Origin: Pseudofrankia nepalensis
GTDB taxonomy: Bacteria > Actinomycetota > Actinomycetes > Frankiales > Frankiaceae
Reading direction: 5' to 3' (one strand)
Length of the DNA: 64,000 nt
Assembly (NCBI RefSeq): GCF_016786305.1
Contig: NZ_JADWYV010000016.1
In this document: in pieces, positions 60,387 through 64,000 of the stretch
Layout of the letters: each line of letters opens with the position of its first letter
How positions within the stretch are numbered: the stretch's first letter is position 1
Position numbers and translations under genes: made by a program
Notes under the pieces: model-generated
Databases searched by the model: none
What the model was told of the DNA's origin: nothing
What the model saw: the letters and a program-made list of their open reading frames with translations, nothing else

Positions 60387-61967
60387 ATGGCCCCACCGCC
60401 CACGTCCGCTTCCCGGCGGGCGGACAACCTACCGGCCGGCGCGGCCGCCACCGGGCCGCCGGACCGGGGCGCGAACCGCAACGTGCTGCTCGCCGCGACG
60501 CTGGTCGTCGCGGTCGCGGCCCTCTGCGCGGTCGTCGCCGCCCCGGCCTCGGCGCGGTCGTCGGTCGGCGCGGCGGTCGTCGTCGGGCTGCTCGCCGCGG
60601 CCGTGATCGCCTTCCTGGCGATCCGCCAGGCGGTGAGCGCCCAGCGGCTGGCCGACCGGCTCGCGGTGCTCGACGCCCAGGCCTCGCGCCGGGCGGCCGG
60701 CATCGAGCAGCTGGCCGAGGACACCCTGCCGAAGGTGGTCACCCAGCTGCGCGACGGCATCTCCGTCGACGAGGCGCTGGCGAGCGTGCCGGCTCCGGTC
60801 GATCCGTCCGAGCAGCGGATCATGCGCACGCTCGCCGAGGAGGTCGGCCGCGGCGAGCGGATGCGCGCGGCCGCCATGGCCGCGTGCGCGAACGCCGCCG
60901 GCCGGGTGCAGGCGCTGGCGACCAGCATGCTCGCGGACCTGCGCGAGATGGAGGAGCGGCACGGCGAGGAGGTCCTCGGCGACCTGCTGCGCCTGGACCA
61001 CAGCACCGCGCAGGCCGGCCGGCTCGCCGACTCCATCGCGGTGCTCACCGGCGCCCGTTCCGGGCGGCGCTGGACCAAGCCGATCGTGATGGAGAGCATC
61101 CTGCGCGGCGCGCTCGGCCGGATCAGCGCCTACCAGCGGGTGCGGCTGCACTCGACGAGCACCATCGCGGTCGCCGGGTACGCGGCCGAGGGCGTGATGC
61201 ACGCGCTGGCCGAGCTGATGGACAACGCCACCAGCTTCTCGCCGCCGTCCGAGGAGGTGCACGTCTACGTCGAGGAGGTCCAGGCCGGCGTCATCGTCAC
61301 CATCGAGGACGGCGGGCTGGTCATGGGCCCGGCGGCGCTGCGCCGGGCGGAGCGGGCGGTCTCCACCACCGAGCCGCTCGACCTGACCACGCTGTCCGGC
61401 ACCCGTCTTGGCCTGGCGGTCGTCGGTGTGCTGGCCCGTAAGCACGGGCTGACGGTCTCGTTCCGGCCGTCGTCGCGCGGCGGCACCGGCGTCGTGGTGA
61501 TCATCCCGCGCCAGCTGATCACCCAGCCGCGCCAGGAGGGCGCGCCGCCGGGTGTCGCCGCGCCGTCCGCGGGCGCGTACCCCCGTGTGGCCAGCCCGGA
61601 GGCGGCCGGCGGCGAGCGGCCCGAGCGTAGGGAGGACGAGGCGGTGCTGCCTGCGCGCGTCGGCGCCGTGGCCCGGCTCGGGCCGGCGGAGCCGCTGCCG
61701 AAGCGGGGACGAGGGGAGACGCTCGCCAGCTCGAACCGCCCGCCCGCGGGACTCGAGGCCGGCGCGGGCGGGACGGCGCGTCCCGGCCGTCCCGCCGTGT
61801 CGCCCGGCGCCCGTTTCGGCGCCTTCCAACAGGCCGCCGCCCGGGTCAGGTCCGGCGACACCGGCGGTGGCCCCGCCGGCGGCCCCGGTGGCGGCGCTGA
61901 CCCGAGCCCGCCCGCGCGGGCGGACGAGGCCGCGGGCGGCGCGAGCGGCGAGGAGCCGCGGCGGTGA
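60387..61967 (+). CDS. cvnA: Conservon sensor-kinase-like ATPase (CvnA)
   Basis: 526 aa from ATG 60387 with GAGGA upstream; TTG 60267 would add 40 residues. Two hydrophobic helices (VLLAATLVVAVAALCAVVAA, AAVVVGLLAAAVIAFLAIRQ) precede a helical region and a HATPase-like domain (AEGVMHALAELMDNATSFSP, then VTIEDGGLVMGP, SGTRLGLAVVGVLARKHGL). A Pro/Ala/Gly-rich tail of ~120 residues follows. There is no clear phosphoacceptor His motif. The three genes behind it identify it as the first component of a conservon, a membrane-associated G-protein-like complex known from Streptomyces. Confidence 0.9.
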   Translation: MAPPPTSASRRADNLPAGAAATGPPDRGANRNVLLAATLVVAVAALCAVVAAPASARSSVGAAVVVGLLAAAVIAFLAIRQAVSAQRLADRLAVLDAQASRRAAGIEQLAEDTLPKVVTQLRDGISVDEALASVPAPVDPSEQRIMRTLAEEVGRGERMRAAAMAACANAAGRVQALATSMLADLREMEERHGEEVLGDLLRLDHSTAQAGRLADSIAVLTGARSGRRWTKPIVMESILRGALGRISAYQRVRLHSTSTIAVAGYAAEGVMHALAELMDNATSFSPPSEEVHVYVEEVQAGVIVTIEDGGLVMGPAALRRAERAVSTTEPLDLTTLSGTRLGLAVVGVLARKHGLTVSFRPSSRGGTGVVVIIPRQLITQPRQEGAPPGVAAPSAGAYPRVASPEAAGGERPERREDEAVLPARVGAVARLGPAEPLPKRGRGETLASSNRPPAGLEAGAGGTARPGRPAVSPGARFGAFQQAAARVRSGDTGGGPAGGPGGGADPSPPARADEAAGGASGEEPRR

Positions 61968-62147
61968 CCCGTCAGGCCACGCACTCCCGGCCGGCCGCGC
62001 CGGCCTGACCGGCCAGGGCCGGCCGAGCCGGTCGCCCGTGGCCCCGTCCGGCGCCCACCGCGCCGCCGGACCCCGATTCCCGGACCCAGATGGGAGGCAG
62101 GGATCAACCGTCCGAGGGAGCCCCCGCGGACCAGGTCCCACAACCTG

Positions 62148-62570
62148 ATGATGAAGACCAACGACCGCGAGCTCGACTGGCTGCTGGAAAGCCTCCTGGA
62201 GCGCACGCCGGGTGCGCGGCACGCGCTCGTGCTGTCGCGGGACGGGCTGAAGCTGTGCCGGTCCGCCGGGCTCACCGTCGACCAGGCCGACCAGCTGTCG
62301 GCCATCGCGTCCGGCATCCAGAGCCTTGCCCACGGCGCGTCGATCGAGTTCGGCGACGGGACCGGCGGGGTCCGCCAGTCCATGACCGAGTTCCACGGCG
62401 GCCTCCTGTTCATCGTCGAGGCCGGCGAGGGCGCCCATCTCGCCGTCATCGCCGATGAGGACGCCGACGCCGGCGTGATCGGTCACAACATGAACGAGCT
62501 GGTCGAACAGATCGGCGAGTACCTCAGCTCGCCGGCGCGTGATCCCCGCGCGGTGGTGGCCTCGACGTGA
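62148..62570 (+). CDS. cvnB: Roadblock/LC7 domain protein (CvnB)
   Basis: 140 aa from ATG 62148 (or ATG 62151). A single roadblock/LC7 domain fills the protein: LDWLLESLLERTPGARHALV, LSRDGLKLCRSAGLTVDQAD, QLSAIASGIQSLAHGASIEF. In conservons it pairs with the GTPase and may act as its regulator. It overlaps the next gene by 4 nt. Confidence 0.95.
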   Translation: MMKTNDRELDWLLESLLERTPGARHALVLSRDGLKLCRSAGLTVDQADQLSAIASGIQSLAHGASIEFGDGTGGVRQSMTEFHGGLLFIVEAGEGAHLAVIADEDADAGVIGHNMNELVEQIGEYLSSPARDPRAVVAST

Positions 62571-62941
62571 GCCGCGACGAGATCGACCGGGAGAACCCGG
62601 ACCGGCTCTACACGATCACCGGCGGACGCAGCCGGGTCGACGCGGACGCCTTCGACCTCGTGACGCTCGTGGTCGCGGAATGCGACCCCACACCGGCGAT
62701 GCAGTCCGAGCACGCCAGGATCCTGCGGTTCTGCCGTTCTCCGCGCGCCGTGGTCGAGGTGTCCGCGCACCTGCGGCTGCCGGTGAGCGTCACCAGGATC
62801 CTGCTGTGCGACCTGCTCGACGCCGGGCGCATCATGGTCCGCCAGCCGGCCAGGTCGGCCCCGCGGCGCTCGCAGCCCGGCAATCCCTACGCCCACCCCG
62901 ACCTGCTGAAAGAGGTGCTCGTTGGACTCCGCCGCCTCTAG
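62567..62941 (+). CDS. cvnC: DUF742 protein (CvnC)
   Basis: 124 aa from GTG 62567, overlapping cvnB as GTGA. DUF742 features are RLYTITGGRSRVDADAFDLV, LRFCRSPRAVVEVSAHLRLP and VTRILLCDLLDAGRI, with a winged-helix look. Third component of the conservon. Its 3' end overlaps cvnD by 20 nt. Confidence 0.95.
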   Translation: MSRDEIDRENPDRLYTITGGRSRVDADAFDLVTLVVAECDPTPAMQSEHARILRFCRSPRAVVEVSAHLRLPVSVTRILLCDLLDAGRIMVRQPARSAPRRSQPGNPYAHPDLLKEVLVGLRRL

Positions 62942-63602
62942 AGGGGCCATCCGCCCCCCGGCCGGGGCCGTCGGCGCCGCGCGGCCCGGCGCGGGCGTCC
63001 CGGTGACGGTCGCGCCGCTGCGCGACTCCGTCCGCGAAGGCCTGAAGATCGTCGTTGTCGGCGGGTTCGGCGTCGGCAAGACGACCATGGTGCGCTCCGT
63101 CAGCGAGATCCGCCCGCTGTCCACCGAGGAGGTCATGACGGAGGCCGGCGTCGGCATCGACGACACGGTCGGCGTGCGGGGCAAGAACACCACCACGGTC
63201 GCGTTCGACTTCGGCCGGATCAGCCTCAACGACGATCTCGTGCTCTACCTGTTCGGCGCGCCCGGCCAGGAACGGTTCTGGTTCCTGTGGGACCGGCTGT
63301 TCTCGGGCACCCTTGGCGCGGTCGTCCTGGTCGACACCCGCCGGGTGCAGGACTCCTGGTACGCGATCGACCGCCTCGAGCACCAGCAGGTGCCCTTCGT
63401 GGTCGCCCGCAACAACTTCGGCCCGCCGACCCACTCGCTGGCGCAGGTGCGCGACGCGCTCTCGCTGAGCCCGGAGGTGCCGCTGGTCGACTGCGACGCC
63501 CGGCACCGGGAGTCCAGCAAGTCGGTGCTCATCGAGCTCGTCAACCACGTCCACACCCTGTCCACCGCCGCCTACCGCGCCATGGCGGGGCGCCCGGGGT
63601 GA
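62922..63602 (+). CDS. cvnD: Conservon GTP/ATP-binding protein (CvnD)
   Basis: 226 aa from TTG 62922. After a ~40-residue Ala/Pro-rich N terminus comes a small G-protein domain: G1 GGFGVGKTT, G2 region EAGVGIDDT, G3 GAPGQERFWF, while the NKxD position reads VARNNF, as in other MglA/CvnD-type proteins. It is expected to switch between nucleotide states under control of CvnB. The overlap with cvnC implies coupled translation. Confidence 0.94.
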   Translation: MDSAASRGAIRPPAGAVGAARPGAGVPVTVAPLRDSVREGLKIVVVGGFGVGKTTMVRSVSEIRPLSTEEVMTEAGVGIDDTVGVRGKNTTTVAFDFGRISLNDDLVLYLFGAPGQERFWFLWDRLFSGTLGAVVLVDTRRVQDSWYAIDRLEHQQVPFVVARNNFGPPTHSLAQVRDALSLSPEVPLVDCDARHRESSKSVLIELVNHVHTLSTAAYRAMAGRPG

Positions 63603-63940
63603 TTCGGGCGCCTCGCGGCCCGATCCAGGTGCATGACCCAGGCGAACGACGCCGCAGACCGGCGCGGGCGTCTGGGATCCCATCCCCAGGACCGGCCACG
63701 GGCGAGCAGGAAGCCACGCCGTGATCCGCGGCTGACCCCCGGCCGCGCGATGGCCCTCGCCCGGAGCACTGCACGGCGGCATCGTCGTCGCCGTTGCCCG
63801 TCCTGCGGCCGGCACCTTTCGTGGTTGTCCCTCGTGGCGCGTCTGGCCCGTCCGCGCCGTCGTCCCCTTTCGCCGGTGATGACGCCAGGGCTTCGGCCCC
63901 GCCTCACCACCCGACGGGCTTGCCCACAGCAGGAGACCCG
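63603..63940. other. Intergenic region after cvnD
   Basis: About 340 bp with no gene or clear hairpin that I can support. It is Arg/Pro-coding in several frames because of its composition, but has no consistent coding signal. Confidence 0.45.
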
Positions 63941-64000
63941 ATGACTGATCTGGACGCGACTCCCCTGACGGCCGCGGCCGCCGCGCTGCCGACCCGCTAC
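63941..64000 (+). CDS. Start of an unidentified gene running off the window
   Basis: ATG 63941 is preceded by AGGAG with 5 nt spacing and is followed by 20 open codons (MTDLDATPLTAAAAALPTRY) to the window edge. Too short to identify. In some Streptomyces conservons the next gene encodes a cytochrome P450, so that is one possibility, but nothing in these residues proves it. Confidence 0.6.
   Translation, partial: MTDLDATPLTAAAAALPTRY

Overview
The window is very GC-rich (GC-ending codons, many GTG starts, long antisense open frames that are not genes) and looks like a chromosomal scaffold from an actinobacterium, most likely a Frankia-like or related soil genus. The evidence is a pyrG-recN-nadK-tlyA block in the same order as in Mycobacterium tuberculosis (Rv1692-Rv1700), a conservon (roadblock/DUF742/GTPase) operon, an MptB-type mannosyltransferase, a DUF222-HNH protein, an Arg/Gly-rich TPR protein and many XRE, TetR, MarR, PadR and LuxR regulators. 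No rRNA, tRNA, CRISPR array or recognisable IS element was seen. There is a 100-N scaffold gap at 8645-8744.

Layout. 1-1817: truncated ABC exporter. 1862-8550: a catabolic-looking cluster with an XRE-cupin regulator and an AtzH-like/amidase fusion on the minus strand, and a luciferase-like monooxygenase, an isochorismatase-family hydrolase, a cupin and a metallo-beta-lactamase-fold hydrolase on the plus strand. 8601-13378: hisI-trpE-trp membrane protein-trpC, enclosed on both sides by the same intergenic repeat family; the usual neighbours hisF and trpBA are absent. 13394-22637: conserved minus-strand housekeeping block (NUDIX, pyrG, recN, nadK, tlyA, small protein, HAD phosphatase, TPR protein) with one plus-strand SCP2-like gene inserted. 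23025-28448: DUF1015 protein convergent with a large RG-rich TPR protein that seems to carry a frameshift near its N terminus.

28984-36460: membrane protein, histidine kinase/LuxR response regulator pair followed by an orphan second LuxR domain, aldehyde dehydrogenase, GNAT and VOC proteins. 36556-42244: DUF574 methyltransferase, then a TetR-controlled Rieske oxygenase, SDR and acyl-CoA ligase, probably an organic-acid or aromatic degradation unit. 42240-47730: accessory stretch with a partly duplicated potassium channel enclosing an unrecognised 400-aa protein, a DUF222-HNH protein and a degenerate protein kinase. 47814-54824: two regulator/transport modules (PadR with an FtsX-type ABC transporter; MarR-SDR divergent from an MFS exporter). 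54906-59421: MpaB-like protein, mannosyltransferase and galactokinase. 60387-63602: a complete conservon (cvnABCD), followed by a gene that runs off the window.

A recurrent feature is short tandem repeats (9-19 bp units) lying exactly at gene starts or stops, sometimes beginning inside a stop codon. Several genes also have a -10-like hexamer only 6-7 nt before the start codon, suggesting leaderless transcripts.
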